A stretch of DNA of 64,000 nucleotides from Peptoniphilaceae bacterium AM52-5BH. Lineage in GTDB: Bacteria > Bacillota > Clostridia > Tissierellales > Peptoniphilaceae. Position 1 is the first letter of the stretch. Each line of letters opens with the position of its first letter. The notes beneath the pieces are model-generated. The model was given only the letters and a program-made list of their open reading frames with translations, did not search any database and had not been told where the DNA came from. Positions 26,171 through 36,807 of the stretch are shown piece after piece. The DNA lies in NCBI GenBank assembly GCA_027669155.1, contig JAQEDR010000001.1, positions 1 through 64,000 of the forward strand, given 5' to 3'. The translations under genes were made by a program, and so were the position numbers.

Positions 26171-26923
26171 ATGCGTAAACCAGTAATTGTTGGAAACTGG
26201 AAGATGAATATGACAGTTTCTGAAGCAGAAAAACTACTCAACGAAATTAAAGAATTAGACCTTGATACAGAAGTTGAAGCTGGAGTTTGTACACCAGCAA
26301 TTGACCTTCTTGTTGCTAAAGAAAAACTAGCAGGGACAAACGTTGGATTTGGTGGACAAAACATGTACTACGAAGAAAGTGGAGCTTTCACTGGAGAAAT
26401 ATCACCAACAATGCTTACAGATATCGGAGCAAAATATGTAATCTTAGGTCACTCTGAAAGACGTGAATACTTCAAAGAATGTGATTGTCTAATTAACAAG
26501 AAGGTAAAAGCAGCTCTAGACCACGACCTAGTACCAATCCTTTGCTGTGGTGAAACTCTTGAAGAAAGAGAAGCTAATGAGCACGAAGCAAAAGTTAAGG
26601 GACAAATCGAAAAAGATCTTAAGGATGTTTCAGCAGAAGATATAGAAAAAGTAATAATTGCTTATGAACCAATATGGGCAATAGGAACAGGTAAAACTGC
26701 ATCAAGCGAAGATGCTGATGCTATGTGTGGTTATATCAGAAGCCTAATAGCAGAAAAATACGGTAAAGAAGCTGCTGAAAAGATCAGAATCCAATATGGT
26801 GGTTCTGTAAAACCTAACAATGTAGTAGAACTTATGGGCAAGGAAAATATTGATGGAGCCCTAGTAGGTGGAGCAAGCCTTAAGGCAGAAGATTTCAAAG
26901 CTTTAGTTAATTTTAATAAATAA
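26171..26923 (+). CDS. tpiA: Triosephosphate isomerase
   Basis: 250 residues. It interconverts dihydroxyacetone phosphate and glyceraldehyde-3-phosphate. The catalytic Lys is in GNWKMN near the start, the His in LGHSERREYF, the Glu in AYEPIWAIGTGKTA, and the phosphate loop in QYGGSVKPNN. It is the third gene of the glycolytic cluster, with AAGGAG before the ATG and short spacers on both sides. Confidence 0.98.
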   Translation: MRKPVIVGNWKMNMTVSEAEKLLNEIKELDLDTEVEAGVCTPAIDLLVAKEKLAGTNVGFGGQNMYYEESGAFTGEISPTMLTDIGAKYVILGHSERREYFKECDCLINKKVKAALDHDLVPILCCGETLEEREANEHEAKVKGQIEKDLKDVSAEDIEKVIIAYEPIWAIGTGKTASSEDADAMCGYIRSLIAEKYGKEAAEKIRIQYGGSVKPNNVVELMGKENIDGALVGGASLKAEDFKALVNFNK

Positions 26924-26933
26924 GGAGATATAA

Positions 26934-28229
<1,296 letters not shown>

Positions 28230-28237
28230 TATAATTT

Positions 28238-28267
28238 AAGATGGCCCTAAGGGGCTGTCTTTTTTTC
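28238..28267 (+). terminator. Terminator after eno
   Basis: AGATGGCCC and GGGCTGTCT pair, with two G-T pairs, around a short loop, followed by seven T. It ends the glycolytic transcript. Confidence 0.87.
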
Positions 28268-28332
28268 TAAAATTCAGGTGAAATTGCTATTTCATTTTTA
28301 AGGAGAATTAGCTATCCAATTTATCTCTTTTG

Positions 28333-28361
28333 TTGAAATTATAGATAATTTATGGTATTAT
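28333..28361 (+). promoter_or_regulatory. Promoter of secG
   Basis: TTGAAA (28333-28338) and TATTAT (28356-28361) with 17-base spacing and TGG before the -10 (extended -10), 27 bases before the secG ATG. Confidence 0.65.
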
Positions 28362-28388
28362 AACATAGTATGAATCGGAGGTGTCTAT

Positions 28389-28616
28389 ATGGTAAATTTC
28401 TTAGCAATTGTACTAGTTATTGCATCAATAATAATTATAGCTGCAGTAACATTACAAGATCCTAAAACAGAAGGACTAGGAGCTCTTTCAGGAACACAAA
28501 CAAATGTTTTTGGTAGAAGTGCTCACAAGTCAAAAAACGAAACGTTAGACAAAGTAGCTATCACAGGCGGAGTAATTTTATTTGTAGCTAGTCTAATCAT
28601 GATAGCAATTAACTAA
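28389..28616 (+). CDS. secG: Preprotein translocase subunit SecG
   Basis: 75 residues with two membrane segments (about 3-21 and 55-73) joined by a polar loop containing QDPKTEGLGALSGTQTNVFG, the SecG family pattern. It assists SecYE-SecA-driven export. The ATG at 28389 follows GGAGGTG. The placement after eno and before rnr and smpB is a conserved Firmicutes arrangement. Confidence 0.95.
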   Translation: MVNFLAIVLVIASIIIIAAVTLQDPKTEGLGALSGTQTNVFGRSAHKSKNETLDKVAITGGVILFVASLIMIAIN

Positions 28617-28617
28617 T

Positions 28618-28655
28618 AAGGGGTAAGCTATATATATAGCTTAGCCTCTTTTTTA
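28618..28655 (+). terminator. Terminator after secG
   Basis: TAAGCTATA pairs with TATAGCTTA in a long AT-rich stem extended by GGGG/CCTC, followed by TTTTTT. Confidence 0.82.
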
Positions 28656-28676
28656 ATATAGACAACAGGAGAAATT

Positions 28677-30803
28677 ATGAATCTAAAAGATATAATATTA
28701 AATATAGTATATGATGAAAATTATCTGCCAATGACATTTAAGGAATTAGATAAGTATCTTAAGGTGGACAAATATACTAGAAAGGCTGTTAGGGATATCA
28801 TAAAAGACTTGGAGAAAGAAAATAAAATTCGAGTTTCCAATAAAAAGAGAATTATGCCTCTAACAGATGATGAGATTAATCTAATTGGTAAAATATCCAT
28901 GGCTCAAGCTGGGTATGGATTTTTTATTTCCGATAATAGAGATTTCGAAGATGTTTTTATAAAAAGAGACAATATGAATAAGGCTCACAATAATGATAGG
29001 GTCAAAATTGAGCTTATTAAGAGAAAAGAGAAGGGAAGAAAGGCCGAGGGAAGAGTAATAGAAATTATTGAAAGAGCTAAAGATGAAATAGTTGGAAGCT
29101 TTCAAAAAAATAAGGGCTTTGGCTTTGTAATTCCAGACGATAGAAGTTACGGTGACGATATATTTATAGCTGAAAAGTTCTTTAATAAGGCAAAAAATAA
29201 GGATAAGGTAGTTGTTGAGATTATAAATTATCCAAAAGATGGTAAGCCGGAAGGAAGAATTAAGGAAATTATCGGCGGAAAGAACGATAAGAATATTGAA
29301 ATCCTATCCCTAATCAGGGCCCACGGTCTTCCTTACCAATTCTCAAAGGAGACTAAGAAAGAAAGTCTTTACGTAAAGGATACGGTTAATGAAATAGAAC
29401 TTGAAGGTAGGAAGGACTTAAGAGATCTCTTCACAGTTACGATTGATGGGAGAGACTCCAAGGACTTTGATGATGCTATTTCTATAGAGAAAAATGGAGA
29501 AAACTATGACTTGTATGTTCACATTGCAGACGTTGCCCACTATGTTAAAAAAGGAACTGCCATCGATAAAGATGCCTATGAAAGGGGAAATTCTACCTAT
29601 CTATTTAATATAGTCATTCCAATGCTACCAGAGGTCCTATCAAATGGGATCTGCTCTCTTAATCCGAATGAGGATAGGCTTGCCATAAGCTTAAAGATGA
29701 CAATCAATAATAAGGGCAAGGTTATAGATAATGAGTTTTATGAGTCGGTTATTAATTCTGATCATAGATTAGTTTATGACGATGTAAATCAATTTTTGGA
29801 TGAAGGCGATGATGATGTATATGAAGATGAGCTTATAAAAGAAAAGTTAAGGATTTTTGATGAGCTTAGAGAAATCCTAAATACTATGAGAGAAAAAAGA
29901 GGATCAATCGACTTTAATTTCTCTGAAAGTCAGATAGATGTAGCTGAGGATGGAAGAGTTTTAAATATATCAAACTTTGAAAGAGGATCGGGCAACAAGA
30001 TGATTGAAGAATTCATGCTTGCTGCTAATGAAACAGTTGCAAGTCTTTTTGCCTATATGGACTTTCCCTTTATATACAGGATTCATGAAAAACCAAAAGA
30101 AGAAAAGATCGAAAGCTTCAAGAAAGCTCTCAATACTATGGGATATAATATAAGAGGAAATGACCTACATCCTAAGGACTTCCAACAAATTTTAGAAGAA
30201 GTGGAAGGTAAGGACGTTGAATCAGTAATTAATATCTTGATGCTAAGGACCATGCAAAAGGCCAAATATTCCGAGCATAGGGATATTCACTTTGGTCTAT
30301 CAACATCTTTCTACACCCACTTCACATCGCCAATTAGGAGGTATCCTGACCTAATAGTTCATAGATTAGTCAAAAAATTCATTCATAACAAGCTAACTAG
30401 TCTCAATCAGACAAGTCTAGAAAAGACAATCACAAATAATGCAGATCACCTTTCAATGACCGAAAGAAGAAGCGAAGAGTGCGAGAGAGATGTGGAAGAT
30501 CTCTTAAAATGTAAGTATATGATTCGCTTTATTGGTGATGAATTTTATGGAAACATATCTGCAATAACAGAATTTGGAATATTTATTGAATTAGATAACA
30601 CTGTAGAGGGTCTTTTCATGTATAAGTTTTCAGATGACAGATATGAGTATTTGGAAGATAAGATGAAAGCCTTTAATACAGATAAAAAAACATTCTATTC
30701 GATTGGAGATAGGGTTAAGATTAGGGTGATGGATATAGACACATATCAGAGAAATATCGACTTTGATTTGGAGGTAAATGATGAAATTATTAGCCAACAA
30801 TAA
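28677..30803 (+). CDS. rnr: Ribonuclease R
   Basis: 708 residues. It is a processive 3'-5' exoribonuclease. An N-terminal winged-helix-like region leads to two cold-shock OB domains (AQAGYGFFISDN and KNKGFGFVIPDDRSYGDDIFI), the RNB catalytic core with TIDGRDSKDFDDAISIE carrying the metal-binding aspartates, then TSPIRRYPDLIVHR and a C-terminal S1 domain (FYGNISAITEFGIFIEL). RNase R cooperates with tmRNA-SmpB on stalled messages, and smpB starts inside its 3' end. The coding end overlaps smpB by 23 bases. Confidence 0.96.
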   Translation: MNLKDIILNIVYDENYLPMTFKELDKYLKVDKYTRKAVRDIIKDLEKENKIRVSNKKRIMPLTDDEINLIGKISMAQAGYGFFISDNRDFEDVFIKRDNMNKAHNNDRVKIELIKRKEKGRKAEGRVIEIIERAKDEIVGSFQKNKGFGFVIPDDRSYGDDIFIAEKFFNKAKNKDKVVVEIINYPKDGKPEGRIKEIIGGKNDKNIEILSLIRAHGLPYQFSKETKKESLYVKDTVNEIELEGRKDLRDLFTVTIDGRDSKDFDDAISIEKNGENYDLYVHIADVAHYVKKGTAIDKDAYERGNSTYLFNIVIPMLPEVLSNGICSLNPNEDRLAISLKMTINNKGKVIDNEFYESVINSDHRLVYDDVNQFLDEGDDDVYEDELIKEKLRIFDELREILNTMREKRGSIDFNFSESQIDVAEDGRVLNISNFERGSGNKMIEEFMLAANETVASLFAYMDFPFIYRIHEKPKEEKIESFKKALNTMGYNIRGNDLHPKDFQQILEEVEGKDVESVINILMLRTMQKAKYSEHRDIHFGLSTSFYTHFTSPIRRYPDLIVHRLVKKFIHNKLTSLNQTSLEKTITNNADHLSMTERRSEECERDVEDLLKCKYMIRFIGDEFYGNISAITEFGIFIELDNTVEGLFMYKFSDDRYEYLEDKMKAFNTDKKTFYSIGDRVKIRVMDIDTYQRNIDFDLEVNDEIISQQ

Positions 30804-31224
30804 GAAGGCTTATCATGATTATTTTATAGAAGAAAAATATGAAGCAGGACTTTCACTTTTGGGAAGTGAAGTAAAGTCAATTAAAAAAGGGAAAGTTTCT
30901 ATTAAGGAGTCTTTTATATCTGACAGAAAAGGGGAGATGTTTATCTACGGTATGCATGTTACCCCTTACTCCCAAGCCTACGATAAGGATATCGATCCAA
31001 CTAGAACTAGGAGACTTCTCCTTCACAAGAAAGAAATAAATAAATTAATAGGCAAAAAAACTCAAGCAGGCTATACCGTAGTCCCTCTTAAAATCTATGA
31101 GAGAGACGGCTTAGTTAAACTGAAACTTGCCCTTGCCAAAGGTAAGAAGCAATACGATAAGAGAGAAACCATCAAGGCAAAGGATGATAATAGGAAGATG
31201 GATAGGGCTCTTAAGAATTATTAA
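30781..31224 (+). CDS. smpB: SsrA-binding protein SmpB
   Basis: 147 residues. It binds tmRNA (encoded at 55664-56018) and brings it to stalled ribosomes. Family motifs are [31 protein letters not shown], the ESF segment, LLLHKKEI, and the basic tail that enters the mRNA channel ([24 protein letters not shown]). There are two adjacent ATGs; the second (30781) has the better distance to GAGGT. It overlaps rnr. Confidence 0.96.
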   Translation: MKLLANNKKAYHDYFIEEKYEAGLSLLGSEVKSIKKGKVSIKESFISDRKGEMFIYGMHVTPYSQAYDKDIDPTRTRRLLLHKKEINKLIGKKTQAGYTVVPLKIYERDGLVKLKLALAKGKKQYDKRETIKAKDDNRKMDRALKNY

Positions 31225-31234
31225 AGGAGAGGAA

Positions 31235-32017
31235 ATGTCAAATAAAAGCACACTTAAAGTTAAGTTACTTAACTACACTCCTAGGGCAGAAGAGACAATA
31301 GCCCAGGCAGGAAAACTCTGCTACTCACAGGTTGGAGTAGATGAAATAGCCGAAAAACAAGATGATGAGTCTATTGCTAGATATGTAAAAATGCTCCAAA
31401 ATCTGGGCCATCTTTCTCCAATTGAGCATGTCTCTTTTACCTTTGCAGCAGAGGGGGTATCTAGGGTCTTGACCCACCAGCTAGTCCGTCACAGGCTCGC
31501 TTCCTATTCTCAACAGTCCCAAAGATATGTAAAGCTAGATCAGTTTGAATACATAATCCCAAAAGAGATCGATAATAATAAAGAAGCTAGAAAAATATTT
31601 ATTAAGCAAATGGAAGAAAGCCAGAAGGCTTATGATGACTTAACTGATATATTGTTTGAAAAACATTACCAAAGCTTCATAGATGAAGGTCAAGATGAAA
31701 AGTCAGCCAAAAGATTTGCTAGTAAAAAGGCTATAGAAGATGCAAGATATGTCTTTCCTAATGCTTGCGAGACAAAGATTGTTTTTACGATGAATGCTAG
31801 AAATCTCCTCCACTTTTTCAATATGAGATCTTGTCTAAGGGCCCAGTGGGAGATAAGAGACCTATCAGATCAGATGATAAGGTTGGTAAAAGATATCTAT
31901 CCAAATCTATTTCTAAATGCAGGTCCATCTTGTCTTAATGGCCCTTGCCCAGAAGGTAAGATGACTTGCGGGAAAATAAAAGAAGTACGTGAAAAGTTTA
32001 AAAATAATAAGGTTTAA
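31235..32017 (+). CDS. thyX: Flavin-dependent thymidylate synthase
   Basis: 260 residues. It makes dTMP from dUMP with methylenetetrahydrofolate, FAD and NADPH. The ThyX signature RHRxxSxxxxSQR is present as [13 protein letters not shown], with [12 protein letters not shown] before it and [22 protein letters not shown] after. The start is ATG 31235, preceded by AGGAGAGG; longer frames run back into smpB. The presence of ThyX implies a folate economy without need for ThyA-linked dihydrofolate reductase, though no thyA search is possible here. Confidence 0.96.
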   Translation: MSNKSTLKVKLLNYTPRAEETIAQAGKLCYSQVGVDEIAEKQDDESIARYVKMLQNLGHLSPIEHVSFTFAAEGVSRVLTHQLVRHRLASYSQQSQRYVKLDQFEYIIPKEIDNNKEARKIFIKQMEESQKAYDDLTDILFEKHYQSFIDEGQDEKSAKRFASKKAIEDARYVFPNACETKIVFTMNARNLLHFFNMRSCLRAQWEIRDLSDQMIRLVKDIYPNLFLNAGPSCLNGPCPEGKMTCGKIKEVREKFKNNKV

Positions 32018-32035
32018 AAGAAGGACGGGGACTTT

Positions 32036-32737
32036 ATGTCTTATATACAATTAAACAATCTTACAAAGGAATTTAAATCTGGAGAAACAAAGATTATCGC
32101 TAATGATAAGATAAACTTTTCTTTAGAAAAAGGAAAACTATTAATAATAGTCGGAGCAAGTGGGGCAGGTAAGACTACTCTTCTTAATCTCATAGGAGGA
32201 ATGGATAAGGCAACGAGTGGTGAGATTCTCATAGATGGGAAAAACCTAGTAGGTCTTAGCGACAGAGACCTTACCGAATATAGGAGAAATGATGTAGGTT
32301 TTGTCTTCCAACATTACAATCTCATACCAAACTTGACTGCTCTTGAAAATGTAGAGATGGCTTCAGAAATTTCTGATAATCCACTTGATGCAGAAAAAAT
32401 ACTGGAAGAAGTTGGTCTTAGTCGTAGATTAAATAACTTTCCTTCTCAGCTATCAGGAGGAGAACAACAAAGGGTAGCTATAGCAAGGGCCCTAGCGAAA
32501 AACCCAAAATTACTCTTATGTGATGAGCCTACGGGTGCTCTCGACTATGAGACAGGAAAAAATATCTTACATCTCTTACAAGATGCTTCTAAAAAGATGG
32601 GTGCTACAGTAGTTATAATTACTCACAATTCATTGATAAAACCAATGGCAGATCAAGTAATTGAGATCAGGGACGGTAAGGTCGACAAGGACTACATCAA
32701 TGAAAATCCAGTTTCAGTTGATGAAATAGAGTGGTAA
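32036..32737 (+). CDS. ABC transporter ATP-binding protein (MacB/LolD-type)
   Basis: 233 residues. Walker A is [13 protein letters not shown], the Q-loop [16 protein letters not shown], the signature [15 protein letters not shown], Walker [13 protein letters not shown] and the H-loop ITHN. The family is that of ATPases pairing with FtsX-like permeases. The stop and the start of the permease gene are two bases apart, so the two form one transporter. With no membrane fusion protein nearby, the role may be lipid, peptide or antimicrobial export or a mechanotransmission function; substrate unknown. Confidence 0.93.
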   Translation: MSYIQLNNLTKEFKSGETKIIANDKINFSLEKGKLLIIVGASGAGKTTLLNLIGGMDKATSGEILIDGKNLVGLSDRDLTEYRRNDVGFVFQHYNLIPNLTALENVEMASEISDNPLDAEKILEEVGLSRRLNNFPSQLSGGEQQRVAIARALAKNPKLLLCDEPTGALDYETGKNILHLLQDASKKMGATVVIITHNSLIKPMADQVIEIRDGKVDKDYINENPVSVDEIEW

Positions 32738-32738
32738 T

Positions 32739-35700
32739 ATGAACAAAACTTATATAAAAAGCATCTTCGCTGATATGAAGAAAACCAGAGGAAAAGTCTT
32801 ATCTATTAAGATAATGGTGGCTTTAGCGAGCCTTGTTGTAGTAGGACTTTTACTTTCTGGTCCTTCAATGAGAAAGAGCTTAAACAATTCCCTAGAAGAA
32901 TATAAGCACCCTGACCTTATAGTAAGGTCGACTTATGGACTCGACTATGAGGATGAAACACTTTTTAGAAAAGAAGAGGGAATTGATAAGATTAATTTTA
33001 TTAAGGCTACTGATCTAAAAATATCTGATGATATTATAAGGCTTAAAGAATATAATTCAGAAATCCCAAAGTCAGTGATTACTGAAGGAAAATTTCCTTC
33101 AAAAGATGACGAAATAATCTTAGATGAAAATCTTAAAGAAAAATTTAATATAGGTGATGAGCTTAGTTTTTCCTATATCAATGATGAGCAAAAAGATGAT
33201 CAAAAGATGGCAAGGCTAAAGTATAAGCTAGTGGGTTTTTATAAATCATCAGATCACTTTATGGAGGATATGAAGGAAATATCCCCACTTGGTAAAAGTG
33301 AAATTGCAGGATTTGCTTATGTTTTACCTAATAATTTCTTGTCAGATAAGTATCATGAGGCAAATATAGTATACAAAGATTTGCTTACTCTTGATAAGAC
33401 AAGTTCAACTTACATCAAAAAGATTAATGGCAAAAAGTCTGACTTGGAATATAGGATTAAAAATAGGCCAGACCAGGTCCTAAATAAAATTAAGAAAGAT
33501 GCTGATAAGGAAATATCAGATGCCGAAGCTGATTTAACAGATGCTGAAAAAAAGCTTAGTGATAATGAGAAAAAACTAAATGAAAGCAAGATTGACCTTG
33601 ACGAAGGTTTTAGAAAGTACGAAGCAAATAAGAATGAATTTAATCAAGAAATTGCAAATGGAGAAAGTGAACTTGCTAAGGCCAAGAATGATTTAGATCA
33701 AGGAAGAGAAAAGCTAGAAGTTGGTAAAAGAGAATACCAAGTAAATCTAGAGAAATATGAGAGCGAGATAAAAAAGGCAGAAGAAGAGCTTGATAATAAG
33801 CAAAAAGATTTAAATCTAGGTCTTGTTCAAATCGATGGACCTAAGAAGGAATTGGATAAGGCATACGAAGAGCTTAATGGAAAGTTTGAAGCTTCATTTA
33901 ATAAACTAGAAGAAGCTGAAGCAAGCCTTATTTTAGAAGAAAATTATATTAATGCTAAAAAACAAGAACTAGAAGAAGCGAAAAGCCAAGAAGATCAAAA
34001 CGATTCTCTTATCATTGAAAAAATTAAGCAACTAAATGAAGAAATCCAAACAAGGGAAGCTAGCTATGAAACTTCTAAAATTGAATATGATAAAAATAAA
34101 AAAGAACTAGACGAAAAATATAGACAGGCGAAGTTTGACCTTGATCAAAAACTAGGTGGTTTAAGGGCTAAGGAAGAAGAATTAAACAAAGCCCAAGCCC
34201 AGCTCGATGAGGCTAAAAGACAATTAGCTAGTAAAAAATCCTCAGGTAAAACTGAGCTAGATAAGGCAAATGAAGCCATTAAAAATAATGAAGAAGTGCT
34301 TAATAGTGGACAAAGGGAATATGAAAATGGTCTAGCTGAGCTTCAAAGAAATAAGGAAGAAGGACAAACTAAACTAGCCCAAGCTTATGAGGAATTAATT
34401 GATGGCCAAAAAAAATATCAAGATGGAAAGAAAAAATTCGATGAAGAAAAGCGAAAGGCCATAAAGGATATAGATAAGGCCAAAAAAGATATTGGAGATT
34501 CAAAAGAGAGTCTCTTGACCTTGCAAGATCCTGAATACACTGTAGAAAGCATATTTGACAATAAAGGAATCGACACCTATTATCAAAACTCCTTGAATAT
34601 GGATAGACTATCCAAAGTTTTCCCAGCCTTTTTCTACCTGGTAGCTATGCTTGTAACTCTTACAACTATGAAAAGATATATCGAAGAGCAAAGGGCAATC
34701 AATGGATGTCTCAAATCTTTGGGCTACACTAATAGAGATATAGCTAAGAGATTTTATATCTATGGTATAAGTCCAACGATTATAGGAGCCCTCTTGGGAG
34801 CAGTGATAGGTAGATTTGTAATCCTTAAGGTAATATTTAAAGCTTATTCGACAGGATTTAAGATATTATCAATGGATGTAATTAATAGCCTTCCAGCCTT
34901 AATCATATCTGTTCTAGTATCTACTTTCCTTATAGCCTTCACGGTTTATATCAGCTCAAAGGAGACAGTAAGAGAGATGCCTGCCAATTTATTAAAGGCC
35001 AAGTCTCCTGATGCAGGCAGCAAAATCTTCCTTGAAAGAATTAAGTTTTTATGGAAGAGACTATCCTTTATGGCAAAAATAACATCTAGGAATCTTTTCA
35101 GATATAAGTCCAGAATGTTGATGACAATATTTGGTGTTGGAGGCTGTACTGCCCTACTTTTCTTTGGTTTTGCCATGATAGATGCTATTAAGGATACATC
35201 TAGCATCCAACAGGAGGAAATTCAACATTATAGTGCTGTTTCGATGGTAAATATTAAGGCTAAGAAAGAAGACTTGGCTAATTACAAAAAACTTATAGAT
35301 AATTATGATAATATAAGCGTATATAATGAAAGTGCAAGCCTTGAAAGAAATGGAGAAAAGCGTGACCTATCTATAATAGTTCCAGAAAATGATGAAAAGC
35401 TAAAAGATTTTGTAAGCCTTAGGGATAAACATAGAAATCCTATAGATTTGACTACAAAGAGTGTAGTAGTTACTGAAAATATAGCAAATAAATTGGGAAT
35501 AAAAAAGGGAGATAAGTTAAAGCTTGAAGTAGATGGAGAAGATATTGAAATTACTGTAGGAGATATAAGCGAAAATTATATCAGTGATTATATGTATATT
35601 TCTAGAAAATATTATGACGATAATATTGGAAAAGATTTAGTCTATAACTCTGATCTTATCAAGGGTGATTCAAGAGAAATCAAAGAAAGGCTTGATGAGA

Positions 35701-36170
35701 ACAAAGCGGTAAATGCCCTTGTTAATAAAACCAGAGCTTACGAGTCTATGGATGCGCTTTTGGCTAATTTGAATTTAGTTATAAGTGTCATAACCCTTAT
35801 ATCTTCAGCCCTTGCTATTGTAGTCTTATATAATATAACAAGTATTAATGTAGGGGAAAGAAAGAGGGAACTTGCAACTATCAAAGTCCTAGGCTTTTAC
35901 TCTAGGGAAGTTACCTCTTATATATACAGGGAGATTTTTATCCTAACCATCCTTGGCATTGTGGTTGGATTCTTCTTAGGCTATGCTATGTTTAGGTATA
36001 TAATATCCATAGTTGCCCCAGAAGATATAATGATTGCCTACAGGACCCATATAATTAGTTATGTCATTGCAGCAGCTATAACCCTAGTTATTTCACTTGT
36101 GATTTTATTATTTGTCCACAAGGACTTAAAGAGAATAGATATGGCAGAAGCGATGAGCTCTGGAGAATAA
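32739..36170 (+). CDS. FtsX-like ABC permease with a giant extracellular coiled coil
   Basis: 1143 residues, much longer than a usual MacB-type permease. One membrane helix near residues 23-45 is followed by a MacB-like extracellular region, then an about 330-residue charged heptad region (roughly 255-586) full of Glu, Lys, Gln and Leu and almost certainly coiled coil. A first FtsX membrane block (three helices, about 625-745), a second helix near 795-815, another extracellular domain and a final FtsX block (about 1010-1130) complete it. The layout is that of a duplicated FtsX permease with a stalk inserted. It works with the ATPase two bases upstream. Substrate unknown. A UUCG-loop terminator follows. 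Confidence 0.9.
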   Translation: MNKTYIKSIFADMKKTRGKVLSIKIMVALASLVVVGLLLSGPSMRKSLNNSLEEYKHPDLIVRSTYGLDYEDETLFRKEEGIDKINFIKATDLKISDDIIRLKEYNSEIPKSVITEGKFPSKDDEIILDENLKEKFNIGDELSFSYINDEQKDDQKMARLKYKLVGFYKSSDHFMEDMKEISPLGKSEIAGFAYVLPNNFLSDKYHEANIVYKDLLTLDKTSSTYIKKINGKKSDLEYRIKNRPDQVLNKIKKDADKEISDAEADLTDAEKKLSDNEKKLNESKIDLDEGFRKYEANKNEFNQEIANGESELAKAKNDLDQGREKLEVGKREYQVNLEKYESEIKKAEEELDNKQKDLNLGLVQIDGPKKELDKAYEELNGKFEASFNKLEEAEASLILEENYINAKKQELEEAKSQEDQNDSLIIEKIKQLNEEIQTREASYETSKIEYDKNKKELDEKYRQAKFDLDQKLGGLRAKEEELNKAQAQLDEAKRQLASKKSSGKTELDKANEAIKNNEEVLNSGQREYENGLAELQRNKEEGQTKLAQAYEELIDGQKKYQDGKKKFDEEKRKAIKDIDKAKKDIGDSKESLLTLQDPEYTVESIFDNKGIDTYYQNSLNMDRLSKVFPAFFYLVAMLVTLTTMKRYIEEQRAINGCLKSLGYTNRDIAKRFYIYGISPTIIGALLGAVIGRFVILKVIFKAYSTGFKILSMDVINSLPALIISVLVSTFLIAFTVYISSKETVREMPANLLKAKSPDAGSKIFLERIKFLWKRLSFMAKITSRNLFRYKSRMLMTIFGVGGCTALLFFGFAMIDAIKDTSSIQQEEIQHYSAVSMVNIKAKKEDLANYKKLIDNYDNISVYNESASLERNGEKRDLSIIVPENDEKLKDFVSLRDKHRNPIDLTTKSVVVTENIANKLGIKKGDKLKLEVDGEDIEITVGDISENYISDYMYISRKYYDDNIGKDLVYNSDLIKGDSREIKERLDENKAVNALVNKTRAYESMDALLANLNLVISVITLISSALAIVVLYNITSINVGERKRELATIKVLGFYSREVTSYIYREIFILTILGIVVGFFLGYAMFRYIISIVAPEDIMIAYRTHIISYVIAAAITLVISLVILLFVHKDLKRIDMAEAMSSGE

Positions 36171-36193
36171 AAGTGGCCTTCGGGTCACTTTTT
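36170..36193 (+). terminator. Terminator of the ABC transporter operon
   Basis: AAAGTGGCC and GGTCACTTT close a C(TTCG)G tetraloop, an unusually stable hairpin, followed by TT. Confidence 0.9.
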
Positions 36194-36234
36194 AAAAATT
36201 CGTAAATTTTGTTATAATATAAACTGAGGTGTTT

Positions 36235-36807
36235 ATGAAAATTATATTAGTAAGACATGGCCAAACCCAAGCCAATATCTCTTGGAAATATTCCACAGAC
36301 GATACGGTTCTTGCGGAAAGTGGCCTTTATATATTAGATAAAACAAAGAAATTATTAGAAGATTATAAGATAGATAAAGTCTATACTTCAAATCTAGTTA
36401 GGAGTCAGGAAACTGCAAGGAGATTAGGTTTTTCTGACTTCATAATTGATCAAAGATTAAATGAGATGAACTTTGGAGACTTCAGAGGTCGTGGGATCGA
36501 CGAGGTAAGAGAAAGTGAAAAGGAGTTTTTCCTTAAGGAAGAAAAAGATTATTTTGCGATCAAATATCCTTCTGGTGAGTCAAGAAATGATGTGATCAGA
36601 AGAACTAGTGATTTCCTAGAAGAAAAATCTAAAGAAGAGGACGGTACGATTCTTTGTATATCACATGGCATAGCCATAAGGTCAACTCTTTTTTGGATAT
36701 TAAAGGATTTAGATAATTGGGGAAGATTTTGGATAGACAATGGTTCTCTTACAATCTACAATATCGAAGATAGAAAGAGATTAATTGAAAGTGTAAACAA
36801 GATATGA
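36235..36807 (+). CDS. Histidine phosphatase family protein (phosphoglycerate mutase-like)
   Basis: 190 residues. The catalytic RHG motif is in ILVRHGQTQANIS near the start; a second catalytic His is in CISHGIAIRSTLFW, and the conserved Arg-Glu pair appears in SNLVRSQETA and RLNEMNFG. The short length suggests a general phosphatase (PhoE or cobalamin-phosphatase type) rather than a true GpmA (about 230-250 residues). The start is ATG 36235, 5 bases after GAGGTG. Its last four bases overlap the next gene. Confidence 0.88.
   Translation: MKIILVRHGQTQANISWKYSTDDTVLAESGLYILDKTKKLLEDYKIDKVYTSNLVRSQETARRLGFSDFIIDQRLNEMNFGDFRGRGIDEVRESEKEFFLKEEKDYFAIKYPSGESRNDVIRRTSDFLEEKSKEEDGTILCISHGIAIRSTLFWILKDLDNWGRFWIDNGSLTIYNIEDRKRLIESVNKI

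Noticed and set aside
31127-31234. An N-terminal extension of ThyX into smpB
   Set aside because: AGGAGAGG directly before ATG 31235 and family N-termini support the shorter start; the extension is smpB read in another frame.
36235-36807. Calling the histidine phosphatase GpmA
   Set aside because: At 190 residues it lacks the insertion of true cofactor-dependent phosphoglycerate mutases; only the general RHG family is supported.
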